Source: a virus
Length of the DNA: 40,188 nucleotides
IMG/VR virus record: IMGVR_UViG_3300037258_000847
Location: 1 to 40,188 of that record
Strand: one strand, 5' to 3'
The notes beneath the pieces are model-generated. The model saw only the letters and a list, made by a program, of their open reading frames with translations, was not told where the DNA came from and did not search any database. The translations under genes and the position numbers were made by a program. Below are positions 7,781 through 16,201 of this stretch, piece after piece; position 1 is the first letter of the stretch; the number at the start of each line of letters is the position of its first letter.

Positions 7781-8112
7781 GCCGGATCGCGGACGCCGCC
7801 TACGGCGACAAGCCGTATCCAGAATCGCCTGGGTTCAAGGAGGGGACGACGTCCCGCGACGCCGCGCGTGCCATCCTCAGTCGTGCCGAAACGTTGCGCC
7901 ATCTCGTCATGGCCGAGATCACCGCCGCCGGCCGTTCCGGCCTCTCCGCCGATCAAGTCGCGGCGAGGCTCGGCGAGTCCGTCCTGTCGATCAGGCCGCG
8001 GTTGAGCGAGCTTTCCAAACCCGTTCCGCCACGCCTGCCGCTGATCGTCCCGACCGGGGAGCGCCGCACCAACGACAGCGGCATGAAGGCAAAAGTCTGG
8101 AGGGCAGCGTGA
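7777..8112 (+). CDS. Winged-helix DNA-binding protein
   Basis: Encodes 111 residues from the GTG at 7777 (GTGA overlap). After a short leader comes TSRDAARAI, then a helix (ETLRHLVMAEITAAG) and GLSADQVAARLGESVLSIRP, followed by RLSEL. This is a winged helix with a clear turn-helix. The end (GERRTNDSGMKAKVW) forms the wing. The architecture is common in small phage regulators. It may act on early promoters; the target is unknown. Confidence 0.75.
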   Translation: MSRIADAAYGDKPYPESPGFKEGTTSRDAARAILSRAETLRHLVMAEITAAGRSGLSADQVAARLGESVLSIRPRLSELSKPVPPRLPLIVPTGERRTNDSGMKAKVWRAA

Positions 8113-8453
8113 AGACTGCGTTCTCGGTTCAAGAGCAGCTCGACGAGGTCGAGCGGGCCATCTCCGCGCTGCGCACGTCGTCGCCGAGATCGATCGGCGT
8201 CCTGAAGTTCATCGCGACGGATCTCCGCCACCGCCTCAACGGCCAGCGCGACGGCGTCGTTTTGATCAATCTCAGACGCAAGATCGAGCGGGCCTTGGCG
8301 GCCAAGACCAGACAAGAGGGAATGGGATTTCCGGTTGGAGTTCTCGCCGATCTTGGAAAGGAAACTCTCGCCGGGTGGCCGACCATCGATCGGTCGCTAA
8401 ATCTGATGGACGGCAGAACGCCAGAGTTAACGAACGAAGATTGGAACGGGTGA
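8109..8453 (+). CDS. Hypothetical helical protein
   Basis: Encodes 114 residues from the GTG at 8109 (GTGA overlap). The N-terminal 75 residues are predicted helical (VQEQLDEVERAISALR, then a second basic helix LINLRRKIERALAAK) and the C-terminus is loose. No family is recognised. It is part of the coupled early operon, one base before the DGQHR gene. Confidence 0.55.
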   Translation: MKTAFSVQEQLDEVERAISALRTSSPRSIGVLKFIATDLRHRLNGQRDGVVLINLRRKIERALAAKTRQEGMGFPVGVLADLGKETLAGWPTIDRSLNLMDGRTPELTNEDWNG

Positions 8454-8454
8454 A

Positions 8455-9459
8455 ATGAGCAACCAAAGGGAGACGAGGATGACAGCGCATGTCGTGCCGT
8501 TGAAGCACGCGCCGAAAGCCATGAGGACCAAGATGGACACGATGATCTTGTCCGTCGACGGAGTCGGGGAGTGGATACTTCCGCCGTTCCAGCGCCAGCT
8601 TCGGGTGAACGAGAAGGTCCGCACGATAGCCGCCGAACTGGCGCGGCCGGGCGGCGATGTCCTCGGCGGCGTTTTGACCATCGGCGTCGTCGAGCGAGGT
8701 CCTGACAAGGGAACCTACCTGCTCGACGGCCAGCACCGTATCGAGGCGTTCAAGATTTCCGGGATCAAGGAGGTCATGGCCGACGTCCGCGTCTGCATAT
8801 TCGACGACCTCGCCGAGATGGGCGAGGAGTTCGTCAAGCTCAACTCCTCCATAGTCAGCATGAAGCCGGACGACGTCCTGCGCGGACTGGAGAAGTCGGT
8901 CGCCGCGCTTAGTTTCCTCCGCGCCCAATGCGACTTCATCGGCTACGACCAGATACGGCGCCAGAGCACGTCCCCGATCGTCAGCATGTCGAGCGTCTTG
9001 AAAGCTTGGTCGGCGTCGAGCAACGACACGCCGACGGTCCGGGGATCGACAATCCAGATCGCCAGGGAGACGACCGCGGAGAACGCGCAGTTGTTGGTCA
9101 TCTTCCTCCGGGCATGCGATGCGGCATGGGGGCGCGACCCGGCGTATTGGCGGCTGTGGATGTCGCTGAACATAACGCTCTGCATGTGGCTGTGGCGCCG
9201 CATGGTTCTGGACCGCACCCGCAGCGGCAACCAGCGCGTCAGCGTGCTGACCCCTGACCAGTTCAAGAAGTGCCTTATGGGGCTGTCGACGGACACCAAC
9301 TACATCGACTGGCTATTTGGTCGCACGCTCACCGACCGCGACAGGTCGCCGGCCTTCAGCAGGATCAGGTCTGCGTTCGCGAAGCGGATCATAGCCGACG
9401 GCGCCGGCAAGCCGACGCTGCCGGCGCCGCCTTGGTACACCACCCGGGGCAACCACTGA
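8455..9459 (+). CDS. DGQHR-motif (ParB/DndB-like) protein
   Basis: Encodes 334 residues from the ATG at 8455, with GGGTGA before it; an ATG at 8479 is an alternative. The key block is LPPFQRQLRVNEKVR followed by YLLDGQHRIEAFKISG, with D91-G-Q-H-R95. DGQHR marks the ParB/sulfiredoxin-like fold seen in DndB of the phosphorothioation system and in DGQHR proteins of mobile elements. Later blocks (MKPDDVLRGLEKS, GYDQIRR, SPIVSMSSV, LNITLCMWLWRR, TDRDRSP) extend well beyond the small fold. The family sits in phage early regions of alphaproteobacteria. A nuclease or DNA-binding role is probable; the substrate is unknown. Confidence 0.78.
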   Translation: MSNQRETRMTAHVVPLKHAPKAMRTKMDTMILSVDGVGEWILPPFQRQLRVNEKVRTIAAELARPGGDVLGGVLTIGVVERGPDKGTYLLDGQHRIEAFKISGIKEVMADVRVCIFDDLAEMGEEFVKLNSSIVSMKPDDVLRGLEKSVAALSFLRAQCDFIGYDQIRRQSTSPIVSMSSVLKAWSASSNDTPTVRGSTIQIARETTAENAQLLVIFLRACDAAWGRDPAYWRLWMSLNITLCMWLWRRMVLDRTRSGNQRVSVLTPDQFKKCLMGLSTDTNYIDWLFGRTLTDRDRSPAFSRIRSAFAKRIIADGAGKPTLPAPPWYTTRGNH

Positions 9460-9463
9460 TCCG

Positions 9464-9982
9464 ATGCCGCGCCTCTACCGTCCCCACGTTCCACTGGAAG
9501 TCCGCTACTGCGTGGCTCTGCGGCAGACAGACGGATTGTCGCCAGGGCGTGCAGCTGAAGAGGCCAAGAAGGCAAGGAAGGCTCGCAGCCTTCGATGGGC
9601 GCTCGATCAGGAATTGACGATACTGGCCAAAAAGCTAGGTTGCCGCGAAACAGACCTGCGGCTCGATCACGATCCCCCGCTGGCAGCCAGGCCGAGATAC
9701 CGGCGCGGCCTCGGCAAGAAAACATACTACGAGCCGCCGGCGAACGATGCGGATTACCTGCTCTACCGCCCGCACGGACCAGAGTTTGCCGGGAGCCACC
9801 TTATAAAAACCTACGTCAGAGGCGAGCACGGCCAATATCCCGACAGGGTTCTGATAAAGCGAGAACGCAAGCGCCGCGAAGGCAAGCGTGCCAAGCCGAA
9901 ACGGAAGTGGTCTTCCCCGCCGCTGCGAAGCGCGAGCCGTTGGCCGCCGAAGAGGTCGCGAAAGATCGGAAAGGTTATCTGA
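9464..9982 (+). CDS. Putative degenerate HNH-like protein
   Basis: Encodes 172 residues from the ATG at 9464. The segment RLDHDPPLAARP followed by YYEPPANDADYLLY and GSHLIKTYVRG follows the layout of a phage HNH-type family (D-H-D-P-P-L, P..ND, later H..KT). A complete HNH triad is not obvious, so activity is doubtful. The C-terminal 45 residues are very basic (RKRREGKRAKPKRKW), which suits binding to nucleic acid. Its stop and the next start overlap (TGATG). Confidence 0.5.
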   Translation: MPRLYRPHVPLEVRYCVALRQTDGLSPGRAAEEAKKARKARSLRWALDQELTILAKKLGCRETDLRLDHDPPLAARPRYRRGLGKKTYYEPPANDADYLLYRPHGPEFAGSHLIKTYVRGEHGQYPDRVLIKRERKRREGKRAKPKRKWSSPPLRSASRWPPKRSRKIGKVI

Positions 9983-11601
9983 TGCCGTCCCGCACAAGAT
10001 CTCGCCGACACTCCTGGCACAAGCTGCCAGGAATTTCAAGGCACAACGCCGGTCGCAAGCCGTTCTACAAAGAACATCGGCTGACTCTCATCAATCCGGT
10101 GTTAAATGAGTCGCCATACGATGGGATACTGGAGAACAACGACTTCCTTTTCTCGGCGGCCGTGAGAGAGATGACGCTTGAACGCGCATCAAGTTTCGAC
10201 GAAATCGCCGGCGAGAAAGTATTTCAATCCATCCGCTGGCCAAACGGATCTCGTTGCCCGCGATGTGGCGCCGCAAACGCTTATGAGCGCGCCCGCAGCG
10301 ATCGTGGGGCGATGTGGGATTGCCGCGACTGTGGGACTAAATTCTCGCTTACCAGCGGAACGCTTTTCGCGTCGAGGAAAGTTAGCATCAGAGTCGTGCT
10401 AATGTTGATGGCCATGACCGTGGGGGCCAGTCCTGCTCCGAGTTTGCAGGAGGCGGCACAAGCCTTGAACCTCACTTTCAAATCGGTTTGGGCGCTGATG
10501 GTAAAGATCAGAGCGGCCGCAAACATCGATGTGCCAGAGAAGCCGGCTAAGAGTTTCGAGATCGGCACGAATCGCTATCAAAACGGCGCCCTGTACAGTA
10601 CGCGGACGTGGTGGACGCGGGCCGAGAAAGATGCTCTGAGAGATTTCATCGAGCGGGGATGTACGCCAGAGGTCGTCGCCCCGGCGCTCGGGCGAACCGC
10701 ATCCTCGATGGCCTGGTACGCGCGCGATATGGACAGCCTAACGCTTCCGGCGCAATGGACATCTCTCATCAAATCGAAGCGCATCGCAACCCCGCGTCGC
10801 GTCGCTCTATGTTATCCGTTCATCGCCATGCAGCGGCCTGAGCATGCGGACCTGCTCGCGCTCAACGCGCTAGTTCCGCGAGCCTATCCCGAGCACATGC
10901 GCGCCGACATCTGCCAGGAAATGATGCTGGCCGTGATCGAGGGTGCCGTGACGATCGACGAAATCAAGGCCAACCGCGACAAGTCGGCGTGGTTCCTGAA
11001 GAAGTTCTACATGGCGAACTATGAGGCGTCGGGACGAGCGGTCTCTCTGACCGGGCACGAGGACGACGACCGTTCCTATGACGAGGCAGCATCGTCCGTC
11101 TCTGCAAAGGAATGGCATGCCGGCGAGGTCCACGAGCGCACCAAATATGTCGGCGCGATGACCGAGAGATTCCAGCGGCCGACTCAGATCGAGGACGCTT
11201 GGCGCAGTCAAATAAACCGCGTTCAGCGAGGCTTGGTGGCGCAAGGGAAGTATTATAACTTCGGCGAGACTGCTGACCTCGTAGAGCGAGACGGCTATCG
11301 CTTCAGCGACGATCCAAACCGCCGTCGCTCACATGCTTTTGAGCGGGCCGAGGAAAGATTCGGTCTGCGACTGGATGGCGCCGCCGTCAAAGCCATCATC
11401 ACGCTCATCGAAAGCGGCCATGGCCGAAGCATTCAAAAGGTCAGCGAACGGAATGTGCGCATGCTCATTGCGTTCCGCGGCAAAGAATTGCCAATAGTCT
11501 ACGATCCCATGACCAAAACCCTGATCACGGTTCTGCCGAGGCTTCCGCAGCATACAGACGCGCCGATCAAGATTTCTGGATGGAGAGCGCCTTCATGCTG
11601 A
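9982..11601 (+). CDS. Composite protein: transposase-type zinc ribbon, SANT-like HTH, sigma-like segment
   Basis: Encodes 539 residues from the ATG at 9982 (TGATG overlap); the ORF upstream of 9982 is a shadow of the previous gene. Residues about 85-170 match the N-terminus of IS1595/ISXO2 transposases: C92-x2-C95 and C114-x2-C117, then KFSLTSGTLFASRKVSIRV, then an HTH ending TFKSVWALMVKIR. The catalytic DDE domain is absent. Residues about 205-245 (TWWTRAEKDALRDF, then ALGRTASSMAWYARDM) look like a Myb/SANT-type helix-turn-helix. Residues about 275-345 (HADLLALNALVP, then ADICQEMMLAVIEG) resemble sigma70 region 2. The C-terminal domain (about 435-530) holds HAFERAEERFGL and ELPIVYDPMTKTLITVLP and is unassigned. 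The zinc ribbon is firm; the other assignments are inference. Probably a DNA-binding phage regulator. Confidence 0.7.
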   Translation: MPSRTRSRRHSWHKLPGISRHNAGRKPFYKEHRLTLINPVLNESPYDGILENNDFLFSAAVREMTLERASSFDEIAGEKVFQSIRWPNGSRCPRCGAANAYERARSDRGAMWDCRDCGTKFSLTSGTLFASRKVSIRVVLMLMAMTVGASPAPSLQEAAQALNLTFKSVWALMVKIRAAANIDVPEKPAKSFEIGTNRYQNGALYSTRTWWTRAEKDALRDFIERGCTPEVVAPALGRTASSMAWYARDMDSLTLPAQWTSLIKSKRIATPRRVALCYPFIAMQRPEHADLLALNALVPRAYPEHMRADICQEMMLAVIEGAVTIDEIKANRDKSAWFLKKFYMANYEASGRAVSLTGHEDDDRSYDEAASSVSAKEWHAGEVHERTKYVGAMTERFQRPTQIEDAWRSQINRVQRGLVAQGKYYNFGETADLVERDGYRFSDDPNRRRSHAFERAEERFGLRLDGAAVKAIITLIESGHGRSIQKVSERNVRMLIAFRGKELPIVYDPMTKTLITVLPRLPQHTDAPIKISGWRAPSC

Positions 11602-11930
11602 CCGGAAGGCCTTCGATCTCTGCTGAGCAGTTCGCCAAGTTGCTCGCCGCGTTTCTGGCCGGAGCGCCGTCCGCAACTGCGGCGCTGCAGATCGGTTGCC
11701 ATCGTAATCCGGCAATAAATTACTACAGTAGGTTTCGCGCCAAGTTCTTGACGGCGGTTATTAATGACGCAGAAAAATCTCTTGTCATCGCGTTGAAAGA
11801 AGCAAAAATTAACGCCAACGTCGTTCGCCGCGATCTTCGGAAAACTGAGCATGTTTGCCGAGAGTTACGTTCTGAACTCGACAGTCTGGATAAGATTGTG
11901 GCCGAACTCGAAAAACAGTGCGAGGCGTAA
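11595..11930 (+). CDS. Small HTH and coiled-coil protein
   Basis: Encodes 111 residues from the ATG at 11595, which overlaps the previous stop; an ATG at 11580 is the alternative. The N-terminal half (GRPSISAEQFAKLLAAFLAG, then SATAALQIGCHRNPAINYYS) looks like a transposase- or resolvase-type helix-turn-helix. The C-terminal half is a coiled coil (CRELRSELDSLDKIVAEL). It probably binds DNA as a dimer. Coupling to the composite zinc-ribbon gene suggests a shared task. No exact family is recognised. Confidence 0.6.
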   Translation: MLTGRPSISAEQFAKLLAAFLAGAPSATAALQIGCHRNPAINYYSRFRAKFLTAVINDAEKSLVIALKEAKINANVVRRDLRKTEHVCRELRSELDSLDKIVAELEKQCEA

Positions 11931-11949
11931 ACGCCTTGAAAGGAAAACA

Positions 11950-12921
11950 ATGAGCGGCAAGTCAAACATTGAATGGACCGAACAGACGTGGAATCCGGTT
12001 GTTGGTTGCTCAATCGTCTCGCCGGGCTGCACGAACTGCTACGCCATGAAGATGGCGGCGCGGATCGAAACGATGCGGTCGTCGCACTATGACGGCGCGA
12101 CCAAGAAGGTGAACGGCAACGCCGTCTGGACCGGCAAGCTAGCGCTCGCTCCTGAATCGACGCTGATGGCGCCGCTGCGCCTCAAGACGCCGACGACCTA
12201 CTTCGTCAACTCGATGGGCGATCTGTTCCACGAGGATTGTCCAGACGAATGGATGGACCGCGTCTTCGCCGTCATGGCGCTGTGCCCGCAGCATACGTTT
12301 CAGGTGCTGACGAAGCGCCCGGATCGGATGCGCGATTACTTCGCAACGTGGCCTATGAAACAAGTGCCAGATCGGATCACGGAGAAGGCGGCTGACATAG
12401 CGCACAAATATCGGCGTGGCTGGCAGGGAAATGCGGGGGTGATCGAACGGCCGCTGCCGAACGTCTGGCTCGGCGTCTCCTGCGAGCGCCAAGAGGAGGC
12501 CGACGAACGCATCCCTCTGTTGTTGCAGACGCCGGCCGCAGTCCGGTTCATCAGCGCTGAACCGTTGCTGGGTCCGATTGATCTAAATGCGATCCCACTA
12601 GTACAGCCTTTCAATTCAATATGGTGGGACACAAAAACTCGGGGCGGAAAGCCCCCGCAGTTCAACGGTCTTGATTGGATTATAATTGGTGGTGAAAGCG
12701 GCCCGCGCGCGCGACCGATGCAGATCGAGTGGGCCGACTCCATCGTCGCCCAATGCCGCAACGCCGGTGTCGCCTGCTTCGTGAAGCAGCTCGGAGCGGC
12801 ACCTCTGAGCGACGGCTACCCGTTGTACCTGCGGTCAAGCAAGGGTGGCGACCCCGACGAGTGGCCAGAATCCCTTCGCGTTCGCGAATTTCCAACTCAA
12901 ACAAAAGGACAAATTGCATGA
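11950..12921 (+). CDS. DUF5131 (phage Gp37/Gp68) family protein
   Basis: Encodes 323 residues from the ATG at 11950 with GAAAGGAAAAC upstream; the ORF before it is a shadow. The start (NIEWTEQTWNPVVGCSIVSP) with C20, C27 and C30 followed by YAMKMAARI is the signature of the DUF5131/Gp37Gp68 family. Later hallmarks are FVNSMGDLFHEDCPDEWMD, FQVLTKRPDRM, PNVWLGVSCERQEEADERIP, RFISAEPLLGPI and WIIIGGESGPRARPM. The cysteine cluster is reminiscent of radical-SAM enzymes, but the reaction is not known. The family is common in phages and defence-rich regions. Confidence 0.92.
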   Translation: MSGKSNIEWTEQTWNPVVGCSIVSPGCTNCYAMKMAARIETMRSSHYDGATKKVNGNAVWTGKLALAPESTLMAPLRLKTPTTYFVNSMGDLFHEDCPDEWMDRVFAVMALCPQHTFQVLTKRPDRMRDYFATWPMKQVPDRITEKAADIAHKYRRGWQGNAGVIERPLPNVWLGVSCERQEEADERIPLLLQTPAAVRFISAEPLLGPIDLNAIPLVQPFNSIWWDTKTRGGKPPQFNGLDWIIIGGESGPRARPMQIEWADSIVAQCRNAGVACFVKQLGAAPLSDGYPLYLRSSKGGDPDEWPESLRVREFPTQTKGQIA

Positions 12922-15239
12922 CGCTTCCCCGCTCCATCCCGACCCGCGAGGTCAACGGCTTCTCGTTTCTCCGCGAGGTCGACTTCTTTGAGTACCGCAA
13001 CCGGCTGGCCCGCTTCGTCGGCGAGGACGGCTACGAGAAGCCGACCGCCGAGACCGCCGGCACACAGATCCCGCGCGTCGTCGGCTTCCTCGACGAGGTC
13101 GCCGCCGCGCAGGAAGTCCTGACGTCGTCGGAGACCGACAGCGTCTGCGTCGTCGGCGAGGAAGGCGTCGGCAAGTCGGCGCTGCTGCTGTCGCTGCTCA
13201 ACAAGGCCGCGCTCGGCGAGCTGTCGCCGGCGCTGCTGCAGAAGTGCTACTTCGTGTTCGACCTCAACGCCTTCTTCAGGCTGTCCGCGGCGGACCAAGT
13301 CTCGCAGTTCGACGCCGCGATGGACCTGCTGTCGAAACGCGACAGCCTCTTGGTGATCGACCGCGTCGACGACTTCGTCGCCAACTGCGGTCCGGACCGC
13401 GCCCGCCGGCTGATGAGTTCGCTGATCGATGCCCTCGAGCATGACCGCGTCTCCGCGATCGTCACCGCGCAGCCGCAGAGCCGCGACGCGCTGGCGCAGA
13501 CCAGCACGCTGTTCTCGCGGTTCTTCGACGAGATCAGGGTCGGCGAGCGCGGATCGGACGAGGCAAAGGCCATCCTGCGGCAGGCCGTCCCCGGCCTGGA
13601 GCGGAGGCACCGCGTTGTGATCGGCGACGACGTCGTCACCGAGATCGTGCGCCTCGACCAGCGCTACGAGGGCCGGCTCCAAGGCCAAAGCCCGAACCGG
13701 CTGATCGAGTTCGCCGACCGGCTCGCCGCCGGGATCAACATCGCGCAGTACGGCAAGCCGGTGGACCTGCTCCGGCAGGAGATGGCGCTGGCGCAACTGC
13801 TCGGCGAGGAGGAGAGCCTGAAGGCGTCGCTGCGGCCGAGCGCGGCCAAGATCAACGATGTCCGCGACCGCGCCGCCGCGCTGCGCGATGTCATCGACCC
13901 GCAGATCGCGGCGTGGACGGCGAAGTTCGGCGCCGTGCGCAAGGCCAGGGCCGACCTCATCGAGGCCCGCAATTTGCTGGCGCCGCTTCAGGACAGGTAC
14001 GAGCGCTGGCAGGCGCAGCGGGAGAACGAGGCGTTGCGCCGAGAGGCGCAGGCCGCAGGCAAGACGGTGCAGACCTATCCTCCGGTCGAGGTGACTCCGC
14101 TCACCGGCGACGAGGCCAAGATGCGGGACAATTACATCAAGGCGGAGCGCGTGCTGCGGGAGCAGCTGGCGTCGCTGGAGAAGGAAATCTACGCCGACAA
14201 GCCGCACGCCACCGTCGCCGACGTCCGGGCAAAGTTTGCAAAGGCCACCGGCGTCGGCGGCGCCGACAACGAGGAGGTCCGCCTGCTCGGCCTGGAGAAG
14301 TCGCTGGGAGCGAACGTCTACGGCCAAGACGCCGCGCTTCACGCCTTGGCCGGCACCTACCGCATCCGGGAAACCGGGCTGAGCGACCCGACGCGGCCGG
14401 CCGGGGTGCTCCTGCTGCTCGGCTCGACGGGCTGCGGAAAGACGGAGGCCGTCGAGAGGCTGGCCGAGTTCGACGGCGCTCCGCTCATCGACTACAACAT
14501 GGGCGACTTCATCGACAAGTCGTCGGTCTCCAAGCTCATCGGCGCCGCGCCTGGCCTCGTCGGCTTCGGCGAGACGAAGACGCTTCCGGCCGCCGTGCGG
14601 GAGCAGCCGAAGAGCATCCTGTTCCTCGACGAGATCGAGAAGGCCCACCCCGACATGCAGAAGCCGCTGATGCAGATCAACGACAAGGGCAAGATGAAGG
14701 ACGAGCGCGGCAACGTCGTCAACTTCAAGGACTGCATCGTGGTCATGGCCAGCAACGTGCTGACCGCCGACGATTTCGGTCCCGGCGAGATCGACGACGA
14801 CAAGGTGGTCCGGCAGAAGCTGCTGGCCAAGGTCAACCCGCAAACGGGGCAGCCCTACTTCATGAAGGAGGTCATCGGCCGCATCGACAAGGTCGTCGTC
14901 TTCAACAACGTCACACCGGCGCTGGCGAAGACGATTCTCCGCAAGAACGTCCGCGACATCAACGCCGGGATCGCCGCCAAGGGCTACGTCGTCGAACTCT
15001 CCGACGCCGACGCCGACGCCATCGTGGCGACGTACTTCGACGCCACGCAGGGCGGACGCAGCATCAAGCAGTTCAGCAACAACGTGCTCCGCCCGCTGAT
15101 CACGGAGCGCCTGCTGACCCGAAAGGCCGCCGAGGCCCAAGACGACGACGCGCTCAAACCGATGATGCTCCACATCTCGGGCCGCGACGTCTCGATCGAC
15201 GGGGCGACGCTCGAATCCATCGAGAGGCGGGCGGCGTGA
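12918..15239 (+). CDS. ClpA/ClpB-like double AAA+ ATPase
   Basis: Encodes 773 residues from the ATG at 12918 (ATGA overlap). The first AAA+ module has Walker A GEEGVGKS (G80-S87) and a Walker B-like LLVIDRVDD, where the usual acidic DE is changed to DR. A helical middle region (about residues 290-460) follows. The second module has LGANVYGQDAALHALA, Walker A GSTGCGKT (502-509), Walker B LFLDEIEKA (D571, E572), a VMASNV sensor and a GGRSIKQF sensor-2 region. This second half is typical of ClpA/ClpB unfoldases. The Clp N-terminal substrate domain is missing. The protein should be a hexameric unfoldase or remodeller powered mainly by the second ring. It is coupled to two membrane proteins downstream. 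Confidence 0.85.
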   Translation: MTLPRSIPTREVNGFSFLREVDFFEYRNRLARFVGEDGYEKPTAETAGTQIPRVVGFLDEVAAAQEVLTSSETDSVCVVGEEGVGKSALLLSLLNKAALGELSPALLQKCYFVFDLNAFFRLSAADQVSQFDAAMDLLSKRDSLLVIDRVDDFVANCGPDRARRLMSSLIDALEHDRVSAIVTAQPQSRDALAQTSTLFSRFFDEIRVGERGSDEAKAILRQAVPGLERRHRVVIGDDVVTEIVRLDQRYEGRLQGQSPNRLIEFADRLAAGINIAQYGKPVDLLRQEMALAQLLGEEESLKASLRPSAAKINDVRDRAAALRDVIDPQIAAWTAKFGAVRKARADLIEARNLLAPLQDRYERWQAQRENEALRREAQAAGKTVQTYPPVEVTPLTGDEAKMRDNYIKAERVLREQLASLEKEIYADKPHATVADVRAKFAKATGVGGADNEEVRLLGLEKSLGANVYGQDAALHALAGTYRIRETGLSDPTRPAGVLLLLGSTGCGKTEAVERLAEFDGAPLIDYNMGDFIDKSSVSKLIGAAPGLVGFGETKTLPAAVREQPKSILFLDEIEKAHPDMQKPLMQINDKGKMKDERGNVVNFKDCIVVMASNVLTADDFGPGEIDDDKVVRQKLLAKVNPQTGQPYFMKEVIGRIDKVVVFNNVTPALAKTILRKNVRDINAGIAAKGYVVELSDADADAIVATYFDATQGGRSIKQFSNNVLRPLITERLLTRKAAEAQDDDALKPMMLHISGRDVSIDGATLESIERRAA

Positions 15240-15985
15240 GCGACCCCCGCGAGGAGATCGAGCGCGAACTCGCCATCGGCGAGGCCAAGGCGGCGGCCGC
15301 GGCGAGGCCGTCCCGGTTCAACCGGCTTTGGGACCGCGCCGACCGCGTCGTGGCGCCGCTGGTCCGCGCGGCGGTCTGGCTGATGCCGAAGACCTTGCGG
15401 GCCTGCGGCAGGACGGCTCGGTGGGCGACCTACGTCAAGGATCGCGACGGCGCCAGGACGACGTTCAGCCCGCGCCGGACGGCGTTCAGCGCGGCCAAGG
15501 TGATCCTCTTGGCGGCCGTCGTGCCGCCGTGCATGGGGGCGTTCTACTACTACGCGACGTGGACGACGTATCACGACATCTACGTGCCGAGCGCCGGCGT
15601 CTTCATGAGCCAGAACTTTGTCCGGCCCAGCGATCCGGGCCACGTCGTCGCGCCGCGCGACGAGATATACACCGTGCTCGGCAAGGAGATCGACGCCGAG
15701 GGCGACGTCGTCACGGTCCGCTTCGACCTCGACATGAACTGGTACTTCTTTTTTTTCCGCGACGCGCTGCGCCCCGACCTCGCCGCGGCGAAGATGGACT
15801 CGCAGTCGCCGTACGGGGTTAAATGCGACTTTGAGGCGACCGGGTTCTACACCCGCCTGCCGCGGTACTGGCGGCTCTGGTTCGTGAAGTGGGTCGATCT
15901 CCGCGCCGAGATCGTGGACGTCATCGGGTGCCAAGAGGTGGACAAGATGCCGGCGGCGTTCGAGCGGAAGGGGGAACGGCAATGA
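15236..15985 (+). CDS. Single-pass membrane protein coupled to the Clp-like ATPase
   Basis: Encodes 249 residues from the GTG at 15236 (GTGA overlap with the ATPase stop). About 80 cytoplasmic residues, with an acidic start and then a basic patch, precede one membrane segment (AAKVILLAAVVPPCMGAFYY, about residues 88-107). The remaining 140 residues should be periplasmic and include YHDIYVPSAGVFMSQNF, DEIYTVLGKEIDAEGD, FDLDMNWYFFFFRDALRPD and a pair of cysteines (VKCDFE and IGCQEV). No known family name is available to me. Strict coupling to the ATPase argues that the two form one machine at the inner membrane. Confidence 0.7.
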   Translation: MSDPREEIERELAIGEAKAAAAARPSRFNRLWDRADRVVAPLVRAAVWLMPKTLRACGRTARWATYVKDRDGARTTFSPRRTAFSAAKVILLAAVVPPCMGAFYYYATWTTYHDIYVPSAGVFMSQNFVRPSDPGHVVAPRDEIYTVLGKEIDAEGDVVTVRFDLDMNWYFFFFRDALRPDLAAAKMDSQSPYGVKCDFEATGFYTRLPRYWRLWFVKWVDLRAEIVDVIGCQEVDKMPAAFERKGERQ

Positions 15986-16191
15986 AGTTTGCGCTCGGAT
16001 TTTTGGTCGGCGCCACGGCCACGGCATGGACGACGTGGACGGCCGCGACGTACAGTTACCTGCCGGAGATTTTTGTCATCGAGCGCAGCGAGGAGCGCGG
16101 CGGCCACGTGTTGTTCTTGGACAAGCAGTTCACCGCAGCGATGAAAGCGCAACGGCAACGCCTTTACGACGAAGGCATCTTGCACGATTGA
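15982..16191 (+). CDS. Small membrane-anchored protein
   Basis: Encodes 69 residues from the ATG at 15982 (ATGA overlap). The N-terminus (KFALGFLVGATATAWTTWTA) is a signal anchor. The short exposed part ends in a basic helix (FTAAMKAQRQRLYDEG). It completes the coupled trio with the Clp-like ATPase and the 249-aa membrane protein. Function unknown. Confidence 0.65.
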   Translation: MKFALGFLVGATATAWTTWTAATYSYLPEIFVIERSEERGGHVLFLDKQFTAAMKAQRQRLYDEGILHD

Positions 16192-16201
16192 ACTGGCAGA
16201 T

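Noticed and set aside
12897-15173. 758-aa ORF on the - strand opposite the Clp-like gene
   Set aside because: Long antisense frame from high GC codon use; low-complexity Arg/Val/Asp-rich sequence with no motif, while the + strand has complete AAA+ motifs.
13913-15985. 690-aa frame overlapping the Clp-like gene
   Set aside because: Only the part from GTG 15236 is ordered protein; the first 441 codons are an Arg-rich shadow.
8455-16191. Idea of a complete DNA-modification defence system (Dnd/BREX-like) in the early arm
   Set aside because: The DGQHR and DUF5131 genes are suggestive, but no methylase, sulfurase, phosphatase or other core gene of such a system is present.
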